Assembly (NCBI RefSeq): GCF_028583725.1
Contig: NZ_CP110680.1
Coordinates: forward strand, 1,612,001 to 1,676,000
DNA from: Cellulomonas fimi
GTDB lineage: Bacteria > Actinomycetota > Actinomycetes > Actinomycetales > Cellulomonadaceae
DNA: 64,000 nucleotides
Direction of reading: 5' to 3'
The position numbers and the translations under genes are program-made. The notes beneath the pieces were generated by a model that made no database searches, had not been told where the DNA came from, and saw only the letters and a program-made list of their open reading frames with translations. This document shows positions 16,507-23,902 of the stretch, in pieces (position 1 is the first letter of the stretch; the number at the start of each line of letters is the position of its first letter).

Positions 16507-17106
16507 ATGACGCAGCGGCGACCCCGCCTGGGTGTGATGGGCGGCACGTTCGACCCCGTCCACCACGGGCACCTGGTCGCCGCGAGCGAGGTCGCGGACC
16601 GGTTCGACCTCGACGAGGTCGTCTTCGTCCCCACGGGCCAGCCGACGTTCAAGCAGGAGCAGGACGTCACCGTCGCGGAGCACCGCTACCTGATGACCGT
16701 CATCGCGACGGCGTCGAACCCGCGGTTCACCGTGAGCCGCGTCGACATCGAGCGTCCCGGGCTGACGTACACGGTCGACACGCTGCGTGACCTCAAGACG
16801 CAGCGCCCGGACGCCGACCTCTACTTCATCACCGGCGCCGACGCGATCGAGCAGATCCTCACGTGGAAGGATGCCGAGGAGCTGTTCGCCATGGCGCACT
16901 TCGTGGCGGTGACCCGTCCGGGTCACACGTTGTCGGTCGACGGCCTCCCCGCCGACCGGGTGAGCATCCAGGAGATCCCCGCCCTGGCGATCTCCTCGAC
17001 CGACGTCCGCGCGCGGGCACGCGCCGGTCAGCCGGTCTGGTACCTCGTCCCCGACGGGGTCGTCCAGTACATCGCGAAGCACAGGTTGTATCGAGGTCAG
17101 TCATGA
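16507..17106 (+). CDS. nadD: Nicotinate-nucleotide adenylyltransferase
   Basis: 199 residues. It makes deamido-NAD from nicotinate mononucleotide and [24 protein letters not shown] carries the nucleotidyltransferase GGTFDPxHxGH motif, and [24 protein letters not shown] carries the second SSTxxR motif. Its stop overlaps the next start (ATGA). Confidence 0.96.
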   Translation: MTQRRPRLGVMGGTFDPVHHGHLVAASEVADRFDLDEVVFVPTGQPTFKQEQDVTVAEHRYLMTVIATASNPRFTVSRVDIERPGLTYTVDTLRDLKTQRPDADLYFITGADAIEQILTWKDAEELFAMAHFVAVTRPGHTLSVDGLPADRVSIQEIPALAISSTDVRARARAGQPVWYLVPDGVVQYIAKHRLYRGQS

Positions 17107-18392
17107 GTGAACCGGGAGAGCGACGGCGCCGCCGCGAGCTCGAGCGCGCCGCCGCCGAGCAGGAGGCCGCCCAGGGCCAGTCCCGTCGTGCCATGCGCGA
17201 GCAGGCCACGGGTGGCTCCGGCGTGCCGTCCTGGTCGCAGCCCGCCGACGACCAGGCGACACGGTCCCGTCGGTCGATCCGCGACACGAGCCTCGACCCG
17301 ACGAGCGCGCCGCGGCCGTCCGCCGGTGCGCAGCCGTCCGCCGCCGCACCCGCACCGGCCTGGCCGAGCGCCACGTCGCGTCCGGCCGCACCGCCGCAGC
17401 AGCCCGCCGCGCGCCCTGCGTCCGCCGCGCGCCCCGCGCCGGCCGCGCCCCCGCAGCAGCAGGCCGCCCCGCGGCTCGCGTCGCCCGCCGCGCCCCCGCA
17501 GCAGCAGGCCGCGCCGCGCCCCTCGTCGCCCCCGAGCCAGCGCCCCGCCCCCGCGTCGCCGACGTACGGGCAGCAGCCCGCAGCACCCACGTACGGCTCG
17601 GGGTCCGCCCCGCGGTCGACGTACCCGTCAGCGGCGCCGACACCCGCCCCTGCGCCGTCGGCGTGGCCGCAGCAGCCCGCCGGCTGGCCCGCGACGTCCC
17701 GACCCGAGCCGTCCGCGGCGCCGCCGCCCTCGCCGGCCCGGCCCGAGCCGACGACCGCGCGTCCCGCGACGTCGCCCGAGCGCCGCCCGGCGTCGGCGAC
17801 ACCGCCCGAGCCGCGGAGCGCGTCGTCGTCGTGGTCCGCCGCCCCGGCGACCGACCGCCCGGGCTCGTGGTCCGCGTCGTCCGCGACGTCGTGGAGCCCG
17901 TCCGGTGCGCGGACCGACGCCCGGCCCGGCACGGACGTGCCGAACCAGCCGTCTGCGAGCCCGGCGTGGCCGTCCGCCACGTCCGCGTCCGCTCCCGCCG
18001 GGGCGGCGCCCGCCGCGCCGGAGGCGTTCACAGCCGCGTCGGCGGGGCCTGCGCCTGCCGTCCCGGCGTCGTGGGGTTCGGCGGCCGGCGGCGCGGCCGA
18101 CGCGCCCGCGGGGCCAGCGACCGGTGCCGCGTTCGCGAAGCGTTCCGGCCCGCCGGCCGGAGGAACCGTCGTCGCGGACGACCTCGACGAGGACGACGAG
18201 GACGACGAGGACGACGAAGAGCGCCCCCGTCACCCGTACACGTGGCTGCACCTCATCGTGCTCGCGCTCGTCGCGTTCGTGCTCGGCTTCCTCATCGTGC
18301 TGCTGCTGAACAACGCCCGCGGCGAGGAGCCCGGCGCGACCGCGGCACCCCCGGCGGACACCGCTCGCACGAGCGCGCCGCTCACCACCTGA
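17103..18392 (+). CDS. Pro/Ala-rich protein with C-terminal membrane anchor, unknown function
   Basis: 429 residues. The N-terminal 40 residues are strongly charged ([20 protein letters not shown]); residues about 60-345 are low-complexity Pro/Ala/Ser/Gln sequence. An acidic patch ([15 protein letters not shown]) precedes the only membrane helix near the C-terminus ([21 protein letters not shown]) and a short tail. The start overlaps the nadD stop. The topology would leave a long disordered cytoplasmic arm. Position between nadD and rsfS suggests a conserved actinobacterial locus, but no function can be assigned. High GC and repeats make the exact length hard to compare with relatives. Confidence 0.8.
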   Translation: MSEPGERRRRRELERAAAEQEAAQGQSRRAMREQATGGSGVPSWSQPADDQATRSRRSIRDTSLDPTSAPRPSAGAQPSAAAPAPAWPSATSRPAAPPQQPAARPASAARPAPAAPPQQQAAPRLASPAAPPQQQAAPRPSSPPSQRPAPASPTYGQQPAAPTYGSGSAPRSTYPSAAPTPAPAPSAWPQQPAGWPATSRPEPSAAPPPSPARPEPTTARPATSPERRPASATPPEPRSASSSWSAAPATDRPGSWSASSATSWSPSGARTDARPGTDVPNQPSASPAWPSATSASAPAGAAPAAPEAFTAASAGPAPAVPASWGSAAGGAADAPAGPATGAAFAKRSGPPAGGTVVADDLDEDDEDDEDDEERPRHPYTWLHLIVLALVAFVLGFLIVLLLNNARGEEPGATAAPPADTARTSAPLTT

Positions 18393-18413
18393 CCGCACCA
18401 CCCGAGGAGTTCC

Positions 18414-18797
18414 GTGCCCGCGACCGAACGAGCCGTCGAGCTCGCCGTGGCGGCGGCCCGCGCCGCCTCCGACCTCAAGGCGCAGGAGATCATCGCGCTC
18501 GACGTCAGCGAGCAGCTCGTGCTGACCGACGTCTTCCTCATCGCGTCCGGCACCAACGAGCGGCAGGTCGGCGCGATCGTCGACGCCGTCGAGGAGGCGC
18601 TCTTCCACCTCGGCAGCAAGCCCGTCCGGCGCGAGGGCAAGGCGCAGGGCCGCTGGGTCCTCATCGACTTCGGCGACGTCGTCGTGCACGTCCAGCACGC
18701 CGAGGACCGCGTCTACTACGCGCTCGAGCGGCTCTGGAAGGACTGCCCGCTCATCGAGCTGCCCCCCGACGTCCACGCCGACGGCGCGGAGGCGTGA
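18414..18797 (+). CDS. rsfS: Ribosomal silencing factor RsfS
   Basis: 127 residues, full-length for the RsfS/Iojap family. KAQEIIALDVSEQLVLTDVFLIASGTNERQVGAI and GRWVLIDFGDVVVHVQHAEDRVYYALERLWKD are diagnostic. It binds L14 on the large subunit and blocks subunit joining when nutrients are low. Starts at GTG 18414 behind GAGGAG. The stop overlaps the following GTG. Confidence 0.95.
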   Translation: MPATERAVELAVAAARAASDLKAQEIIALDVSEQLVLTDVFLIASGTNERQVGAIVDAVEEALFHLGSKPVRREGKAQGRWVLIDFGDVVVHVQHAEDRVYYALERLWKDCPLIELPPDVHADGAEA

Positions 18798-19489
18798 GCG
18801 CCGGACGCGTGCTGCTCTGGCGGCACGGGCGCACCGCCCACAACGCCTCCGCACGCCTGCAGGGCCAGGTCGACATCCCGCTCGACGACGTCGGCCGCTG
18901 GCAGGCACGCACGGCCGCCGCGCGGATGATCGCGCGGCACGAGCCCACGCGCATCGTCACCTCCGACCTCAGCCGCGCGCACGACACCGCCGCGTTCCTC
19001 GCGCGGGCCGCGGGCCTCGAGCTCGTCGTCGACCCGCGCCTGCGCGAGCGCGGCTTCGGCATCTGGGAGGGCCTGACGGGCGACGAGATCGTCGCGTCGT
19101 GGCCCGAGGAGTTCGCCGTCTGGCGGGCCGGGGGCGAACCCGCGGGCGTGGGTGCGGAGACCCGCGCAGAGGTCGCCGACCGGGTCGCCGTCGCCGTCGC
19201 GGAGCACGCGGCCGCTCTGGGCGCGTCCGACACGCTCGTCGTGGTGTCGCACGGCTCCGCGATCAGCTCGACCGTCGGGCGCCTGCTCGGCCTGGGCGAC
19301 CGGCTGCACGCGTTCGCGGGCATGCTCAACGCGCACTGGACCGAGCTCGTCGCGACGAAGGTCGACGGCGAGCCCGCCTGGCGGCTCACCGGCTACAACC
19401 TCGGCCCGACCGACGCGTCGACCGACTGGAACGCCGGGCCCGACCGGCGCGAGTCCGACGCCGACGCCGAGACCCGCGACCCCGATTAG
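18794..19489 (+). CDS. Histidine phosphatase family protein (phosphoglycerate mutase-like)
   Basis: 231 residues from a GTG overlapping the rsfS stop. LLWRHGRTAHNASARLQGQVDIPL carries the catalytic RHG motif; RERGFGIWEGLT and VVVSHGSAISST provide the acidic residue and second histidine. In actinobacteria this gene commonly follows rsfS. Substrate unknown; phosphoglycerate mutase or a broad-range phosphatase are both possible. Confidence 0.9.
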   Translation: MSAGRVLLWRHGRTAHNASARLQGQVDIPLDDVGRWQARTAAARMIARHEPTRIVTSDLSRAHDTAAFLARAAGLELVVDPRLRERGFGIWEGLTGDEIVASWPEEFAVWRAGGEPAGVGAETRAEVADRVAVAVAEHAAALGASDTLVVVSHGSAISSTVGRLLGLGDRLHAFAGMLNAHWTELVATKVDGEPAWRLTGYNLGPTDASTDWNAGPDRRESDADAETRDPD

Positions 19490-19564
19490 GAGATCGACCG
19501 GGGTTCGTCCTAGACTCTCCGAGCGCCCGCAAGGGTGTGGGACCCGCTGCGGTGGGTTCGGAAC

Positions 19565-19637
19565 GGGGCTGTGGCGCAGCTGGTAGCGCACCTGCATGGC
19601 ATGCAGGGGGTCAGGGGTTCGAGTCCCCTCAGCTCCA
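19565..19637 (+). tRNA. tRNA-Ala (anticodon GGC)
   Basis: A 73-base cloverleaf can be drawn. The acceptor GGGGCTG pairs with CAGCTCC and contains the G3:U70 wobble pair that identifies alanine tRNA. The anticodon stem CCTGC/GCAGG closes the loop ATGGCAT with anticodon GGC; the T-arm is GGGGTTCGAGTCCCC. The discriminator base is A and the 3' CCA is not encoded (CCG follows). The last 12 bases lie in a 16-bp repeat that recurs at 20941 on the far side of an insertion sequence. Confidence 0.97.
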
Positions 19638-19641
19638 CCGA
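19626..19641. repeat. Left copy of 16-bp direct repeat flanking IS481-type element
   Basis: CCCTCAGCTCCACCGA spans the 3' end of the tRNA-Ala gene and 4 bases beyond. An identical copy lies at 20941-20956. The pair brackets the element exactly, so it is either an unusually long target duplication or an att-like duplication of the tRNA end. Confidence 0.8.
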
Positions 19642-19644
19642 TGT

Positions 19645-19683
19645 GATGACGCGGGACATCGTTGATAGATGTCCCGCGTCATC
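19645..19683. terminator. Perfect 16-bp hairpin at the IS481 end next to tRNA-Ala
   Basis: Arms 19645-19660 and 19668-19683 are perfectly complementary around a 7-base loop. The hairpin starts 8 bases after the tRNA gene and lies at the 3' end of the transposase. It can terminate both transcripts and would replace the tRNA terminator displaced by the insertion. Confidence 0.65.
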
Positions 19684-19685
19684 GT

Positions 19686-20867
19686 TTATAGAGGAGAGCC
19701 CGGCCATCGGCCGGCCTCTCGTTCGTTGTTGCGCCAGTAGGTGCGGGTCGGGTCGATGGTGCAGGTGGCCAGGATCTCGCCGGTGTGTCGGGCGATGACG
19801 GTGGCTGTGGTCTCGTCGATGAGGACCAGGACGGAGGTGCCGCGGTGGGCGGCGCCGATGCCGAGGTGGTGCATGCGACCGGCGCGGCGCAGGGAGATCT
19901 TGCCGTTCGTGCCGACGTGGTCGAAGCGCAGCCGGTAGTGCCCGGCGATGGTGGTGCCGGCTGGTCGAGCCTTGGGGCGGGCGTGGTAGGTGTCGTGCGG
20001 GGTGGCTCGGTCCAGGGCGCGGTGCGGGCGGGCGGTGTTGTAGAGCGCGCGGAAGGCATCGAGCTGGGCTTGTAGCGCGGGTAGGTCGGCGGCTGGTGGC
20101 TGGTGTGCGAGCCAGTTCTTCAGGGTCTGGTGGAAGCGTTCGATCTTGCCCTGGGTCTGCGGGTGGTTCGGGTGGCCGTTCTTCTGCTGGATGCCCAGGG
20201 CGTGCAGCAGGTACTCGAACGCGTTGCGTCCGCCGGTGAACCTCGAGGTGTAGACCGAGCCGTTGTCGGTCAGCGTGGAGGCGGGCGGTCCGTAGGCGTT
20301 GATGCAGGTCGTGAAGGTCTCGACGACGAGTGTGCCGGTGACGCGGGGGTGGGCGGTGCAGGCCAGCAGGTAGCGGGAGTGGTCATCGAGCCAGTTCAGG
20401 ATCTCGGTGTCGGTGCCGTCGGCCAGGGGCCAGTGGGTGAAGTCGGACTGCCAGGTCTCGTTGGGTTGTTCGGCGGCGAAGCGGCGCAGCGAGGAGCGGG
20501 GGCGTTTGCGCGGCTCGGACACGATGAGCTGCTCGGCGTGCAGGACGCGGCGGATGGTGGACGGCGCCGGCGGGTCCAGTCCTTCGGCGGCCAGGTGCCA
20601 GGCGATGGTCACCGGGCCGGCGTCCAGGCCGTCGACGGTCAACTTCTCGCGCAGCTCGACGATCCGGGTGCGCACGTGCTCGCTGGTCGCGTTCGGGTTG
20701 CTGCGGGGGCGTCTCGAGCGCGGCTCCAGACCGTCCAGGCCGTCGGCTTCGTAGCGCTGCACGAGGGTGTGGACCCACTGCCATGACACCTCGAACCGGC
20801 GGGCGGCCTCCGCCTTGGTCAGGCCCTGCTCGACGACGGACAGCACGATGACCTTGGCCTTCGACAT
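19686..20867 (-). CDS. IS481-family DDE transposase
   Basis: 393 residues from ATG 20867 (MSKAKVIVLSVVEQGL). The N-terminal helix-turn-helix is TKAEAARRFEVSWQWVHTLVQRY. The DDE core has TWQSDFTHWPL, STLTDNGSVYTS and TQGKIERFHQTLKNWL with the expected D-D-E spacing. A C-terminal extension of about 100 residues follows the core. The frame is intact and the stop codon lies within the left terminal repeat. A start 10 codons earlier is possible but has no better ribosome site. Confidence 0.92.
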   Translation of the reverse strand: MSKAKVIVLSVVEQGLTKAEAARRFEVSWQWVHTLVQRYEADGLDGLEPRSRRPRSNPNATSEHVRTRIVELREKLTVDGLDAGPVTIAWHLAAEGLDPPAPSTIRRVLHAEQLIVSEPRKRPRSSLRRFAAEQPNETWQSDFTHWPLADGTDTEILNWLDDHSRYLLACTAHPRVTGTLVVETFTTCINAYGPPASTLTDNGSVYTSRFTGGRNAFEYLLHALGIQQKNGHPNHPQTQGKIERFHQTLKNWLAHQPPAADLPALQAQLDAFRALYNTARPHRALDRATPHDTYHARPKARPAGTTIAGHYRLRFDHVGTNGKISLRRAGRMHHLGIGAAHRGTSVLVLIDETTATVIARHTGEILATCTIDPTRTYWRNNEREAGRWPGSPL

Positions 20868-20940
20868 GGTCGATCGTCGCGGCCCGGCCGGTATCAACGA
20901 TGTCGCGACTCACCTATCAACGATGTCGTGAACCACAACA

Positions 20941-20956
20941 CCCTCAGCTCCACCGA
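20941..20956. repeat. Right copy of 16-bp direct repeat flanking IS481-type element
   Basis: CCCTCAGCTCCACCGA, identical to 19626-19641. It continues into the sequence that must have followed the tRNA-Ala gene before the insertion. Confidence 0.8.
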
Positions 20957-20969
20957 AAGAGCAGGTCAG

Positions 20970-21012
20970 AGGCCACGTCAGGATCCTGAGCACAGGATCG
21001 GGCGTGGCCTTT
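20970..21012 (+). terminator. Displaced tRNA-Ala terminator
   Basis: AGGCCACG (20970-20977) pairs with CGTGGCCT (21003-21010), followed by TT. This was presumably the terminator of tRNA-Ala and now lies 1.3 kb away, beyond the IS. It is also close to the end of the convergent PAP2 gene. Confidence 0.6.
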
Positions 21013-21062
21013 GCGATGCCGACGGTCAGGCGGTCGTGCGTCCTGCGCAGACGACGGTGTCC

Positions 21063-21815
21063 TCAGCTCGGGTTCTCGGCGGGGGACGGCACGGGGAGTG
21101 CCTCGGGCCGGCGGTGGAGCGTGTGCAGCCGGTCGACGATCAGCACGCCCCCGAGCACGGTGATCGCGAGCGCGACGGCGGCGACGACGTCCGTGAGGAA
21201 GTGGTACCCGAGGTAGAGGCGGCTCAGCGCCACCACCGATGTGCCCACGACGGTGAGCAGGCTCCAGCCGACGAGGCGGGGGACGGTCGGGTTGCGGCTG
21301 CACACGAGGTAGCCCGCGACGAGGAGGAACGTCGCCGTCCCGATGGTGTGCCCCGACGGGAAGGATCCCGTGGTCTCGGCGCCCGGCACGAACATCGTCT
21401 CGGCGGGCGGTCGTGCGCGCCCGACCAGGCCCTTGATCGCCACGCTGATGATCGTCGACGCGACCATCGCCCCGGCCAGGAGCAGCGGTCGCCACCACTC
21501 TCGGCGCACCAGGCCCCACACCACGCAGGCCACCAGCACGATGATCGGCAGGACCGTGGGCCCGGTGACGAACGTGATCGCGGCGAGGACGGAGGTCCAC
21601 CCGGAGCTGCGACGGTCGACCAGCCACTCCAGGACGGGCTGGTCGAGGTCCCACAGGTCGTCCTTCTCCCGGACGCCGTCGAGCACCGCGAGGAACACCC
21701 ACAGCCCGGCGACCACGAGCAGGATCCCGGGCAGGAGCGCCCACAGCACGGGACGGGCGCGCAGCGCGGCGAACCACGACGTTCTCGGCGGTGCCAGGGG
21801 AGGATCGTCCGACAT
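21063..21815 (-). CDS. PAP2-family membrane phosphatase
   Basis: 250 residues with about six hydrophobic segments. The three-part acid-phosphatase signature is complete: KGLVGRARP, PSGHTIGTA and SRLYLGYHFLTDV. These enzymes dephosphorylate lipid phosphates (phosphatidate, undecaprenyl pyrophosphate) at the outer face of the membrane. It is the last gene of a minus-strand run and starts 136 bases after nnrD. Confidence 0.92.
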   Translation of the reverse strand: MSDDPPLAPPRTSWFAALRARPVLWALLPGILLVVAGLWVFLAVLDGVREKDDLWDLDQPVLEWLVDRRSSGWTSVLAAITFVTGPTVLPIIVLVACVVWGLVRREWWRPLLLAGAMVASTIISVAIKGLVGRARPPAETMFVPGAETTGSFPSGHTIGTATFLLVAGYLVCSRNPTVPRLVGWSLLTVVGTSVVALSRLYLGYHFLTDVVAAVALAITVLGGVLIVDRLHTLHRRPEALPVPSPAENPS

Positions 21816-21951
21816 GGACCGACGCTAACCGGGACTCGCCGGCCCCACGACCGCACCGGAGGTGCGACGCTGCCGCCGTGCACGCCTCCTTCGCCGACGA
21901 CGGCCCCCAGCCCGGCGCCGGCGTGCCGACGATCTCCCCCGACGACCGCGG

Positions 21952-22821
21952 TCAGGGCGTCAGGTCGGTGAGCAGCGCGGGCAGCTCGTCGACGAGCTCA
22001 CGGGCGAGGTAGCCGGTGCGCCCGACGCGGACCGCGAGGCGGTCGTCGGCGGTCGCGTGCAGGTGCGTGGCCCAGCAGGCGGCCTGGGCGAGGTCGGCGC
22101 CGCGGCCGAGCAGCCCGACGAGCGCACCGGCGAGCACGTCACCGCTGCCGGAGGTCGCGAGGCCCGGCGTCCCGGTCGAGACCTCCCACCGGCGGCCGTC
22201 GGGCGCGCCGATGCGTCCCTGACACGTGACGACCGCGTCGTACCGCTTCGCCACGCGCTGCGACGCGGCGTCGCCGAGGTCCTCGTCGGCGACGCCGAGC
22301 AGCCGCGCGGCCTCCGTGGTGTTGGGCGTGAGGACGAGTCGGCCCCGCAGCTGCTCCGCGACCTCCGGGAGGTCGGCGAGGACGCCGAGGGCGTACGCGT
22401 CGAGCAGCACCGGCGTGGACCGCCGGACGAGCGGCACCAGCGTGGTGAGCAGGGCCTGCGTGCGGTCGGCGTCGTCGAGGCCCGGTCCCACGAGCACGGC
22501 GTCGGCGGCGCGCATGTCGTCGGCGAGGACCTCGAGCCCGGTGCCCTCGACGGACCCCTGCTCCGTCTCGGGGAGCCCGACGACGCCCGCCTCGGGCAGC
22601 GCGACGGCCAGCGGCACCGCGACCGACCGTGCGACCGCGAGCGTGAGGCGTCCCGCGCCCACCCGCAGCGCCGCGGTCCCCGCGAGGAGCACGGCGCCCG
22701 GCGTCTGACGCGCGCCCCCGACTACGACGACCTGCCCGCGCCCGTACTTCGAGCCGGCGAGCGCCGGCAGGGGCCACTCGCGCAGGAGTCGCGGCGTGAC
22801 GGTCTCAGCGCGGGTGGGCAT
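21952..22821 (-). CDS. nnrD: ADP-dependent NAD(P)H-hydrate dehydratase
   Basis: 289 residues, the dehydratase domain alone without the epimerase domain. KYGRGQVVVVGGARQTPGAVLLAGTAALRVGAG, DAVLVGPGL, LVLTPNTTEAARLL and GLATSGSGDVLAGALVGLL are family signatures, the last holding the catalytic aspartate and ADP-binding glycines. It repairs hydrated NAD(P)H. The epimerase partner is not in this window. The 5' end overlaps the histidine-phosphatase gene by 17 bases. Confidence 0.93.
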   Translation of the reverse strand: MPTRAETVTPRLLREWPLPALAGSKYGRGQVVVVGGARQTPGAVLLAGTAALRVGAGRLTLAVARSVAVPLAVALPEAGVVGLPETEQGSVEGTGLEVLADDMRAADAVLVGPGLDDADRTQALLTTLVPLVRRSTPVLLDAYALGVLADLPEVAEQLRGRLVLTPNTTEAARLLGVADEDLGDAASQRVAKRYDAVVTCQGRIGAPDGRRWEVSTGTPGLATSGSGDVLAGALVGLLGRGADLAQAACWATHLHATADDRLAVRVGRTGYLARELVDELPALLTDLTP

Positions 22822-23581
22822 CGGTGTCCCCCTGGTGGGTCGTGGCAGGCGTGCCCTGCGCGCGGAGGTGGGAGTCGTCGTTGAACGCCGTCAGCTCCCA
22901 CCGGGGTGGTCCGGGCCGGCGGCTCGCGCTGCGGGCGAGCCGGGTCACCGCGGCGTTCCGGACGGGGTGACGACGGCCGAGGTCCAGCACCTCGGTCTCG
23001 GTCAGGCGCTCGCAGACGTACCGGACGGTCATGAGGACGGCGTCGTGCGCGACCACGAGGACGCGCCGGTCCGCCTCCCAGCGGTCCAGGTCGGTGAGGA
23101 AGGAACGGACCCGGAGGGTCAGGTCCGCCCACGACTCGCCGCCCGGCGGCCGGTAGAAGAACTTGCCGAGATGTCGACGGCGCGCGGCCTCGGCCGGGAA
23201 CCGCGCGTCCACGCCGGTGCTCGTGAGCAGGTCGAGGATCCCGAGCTCACGGTCGCGCAGACGCTCGTCCCGGTGCAGCGGCAGGTCGAGCCCGGCGGCC
23301 TCGAGCGCGATCGTCGCCGTCTGCACGGCGCGCACGTACGGCGACACCCAGACGACGTCGGGGCCGGTGGTGCGCGACGCGTCCGCGAGCCAGGCGCCCA
23401 GGGCGGCCGCCTGCTCCGCTCCGAGCGCGGAGAGCGGGGTGTCGGCGTCGCGGGTGTCGAGGTCGATGACCTCCTGTCGTGCGCGCTCCGCCGCTGCCGC
23501 CGCGACGTTCCCGACGCTCTCGCCGTGCCGGACGAGCATCAGCTCGACGACACCGGTCCCGCGCTGGCCGTCGTCCCTCAC
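22805..23581 (-). CDS. Histidine phosphatase family protein
   Basis: 258 residues from GTG 23581. ELMLVRHGESVGNVAAAAAE carries the RHG catalytic motif; ERLRDRELGIL and VLVVAHDAVLMTVRYV give the acid and second histidine; PPGGESWADLTLRVRSFL is typical of this superfamily. I choose GTG 23581 because a 26-codon ORF ends on it (GTGA); an internal ATG at 23539 would start at MLVRHG. Substrate unknown. It overlaps nnrD downstream. Confidence 0.88.
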   Translation of the reverse strand: MRDDGQRGTGVVELMLVRHGESVGNVAAAAAERARQEVIDLDTRDADTPLSALGAEQAAALGAWLADASRTTGPDVVWVSPYVRAVQTATIALEAAGLDLPLHRDERLRDRELGILDLLTSTGVDARFPAEAARRRHLGKFFYRPPGGESWADLTLRVRSFLTDLDRWEADRRVLVVAHDAVLMTVRYVCERLTETEVLDLGRRHPVRNAAVTRLARSASRRPGPPRWELTAFNDDSHLRAQGTPATTHQGDTDAHPR

Positions 23582-23658
23582 GCGGGCTCGGCCCCGGTGG
23601 GCGCGGGGGAGGCCGGCACCGCCGGGTGCTCGTGCCCGAGGGTCGTCTGCTCCGTCAT
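23578..23658 (-). CDS. Possible 26-residue peptide coupled to the histidine phosphatase
   Basis: ATG 23658 follows a GAGGGAG stretch at 8-base spacing and the ORF ends with TGA overlapping the GTG of the phosphatase gene. The sequence begins MTEQTTLGHEHPAVPASPAP and has no membrane helix or signal. It may be a genuine short protein or only a translational-coupling leader. The 244 bases between it and the GH43 gene (23659-23902) hold nothing else I can support. Confidence 0.4.
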   Translation of the reverse strand: MTEQTTLGHEHPAVPASPAPTGAEPA

Positions 23659-23902
23659 CGTCCCGTCTCCCTCTCGTCCCAACAGCGCGATGTTCCTCGG
23701 CGCCCCCGGCCGGCGGCCCCGGCAGGTCGCCGGGGCGCTCCACGGGCGCGCCGACCTCGCGTGCGCACGAGGTCGGCGTGGCCATCGTGGAACGCCCGCG
23801 CCGGTTCCGCCTGCGCTCGCGCCCCGGCGGTCCTGACCGTGGCCCCGCCGTCGCCTCGTGACCGCGGTCGACCGCACCGTGCGATGACGGCGGAGCGCCC
23901 GG

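Larger units (their letters stand above)
19642..20940 (-). mobile_element. IS481-type insertion sequence inserted behind tRNA-Ala
   Basis: The 1299-bp element has TGT...ACA ends. The first 27 bases of each end align without gaps and share GACATCGTTGATAG at bases 14-27; a second copy of CATCGTTxATA occurs further in on each side. One transposase gene fills the interior. The flanking 16-bp repeat is longer than I would expect for this family. The tRNA gene stays intact. Confidence 0.85.

Noticed and set aside
17400-17560. Repetitive CCGCAGCAGC-type DNA as a CRISPR or minisatellite
   Set aside because: The repetition follows from Pro/Gln/Ala codons of a low-complexity protein and has no spacer structure.
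19626-20956. Integrated genomic island bounded by att sites at tRNA-Ala
   Set aside because: The repeats bracket only a 1.3-kb IS with its own terminal repeats; there is no integrase gene and no further cargo.
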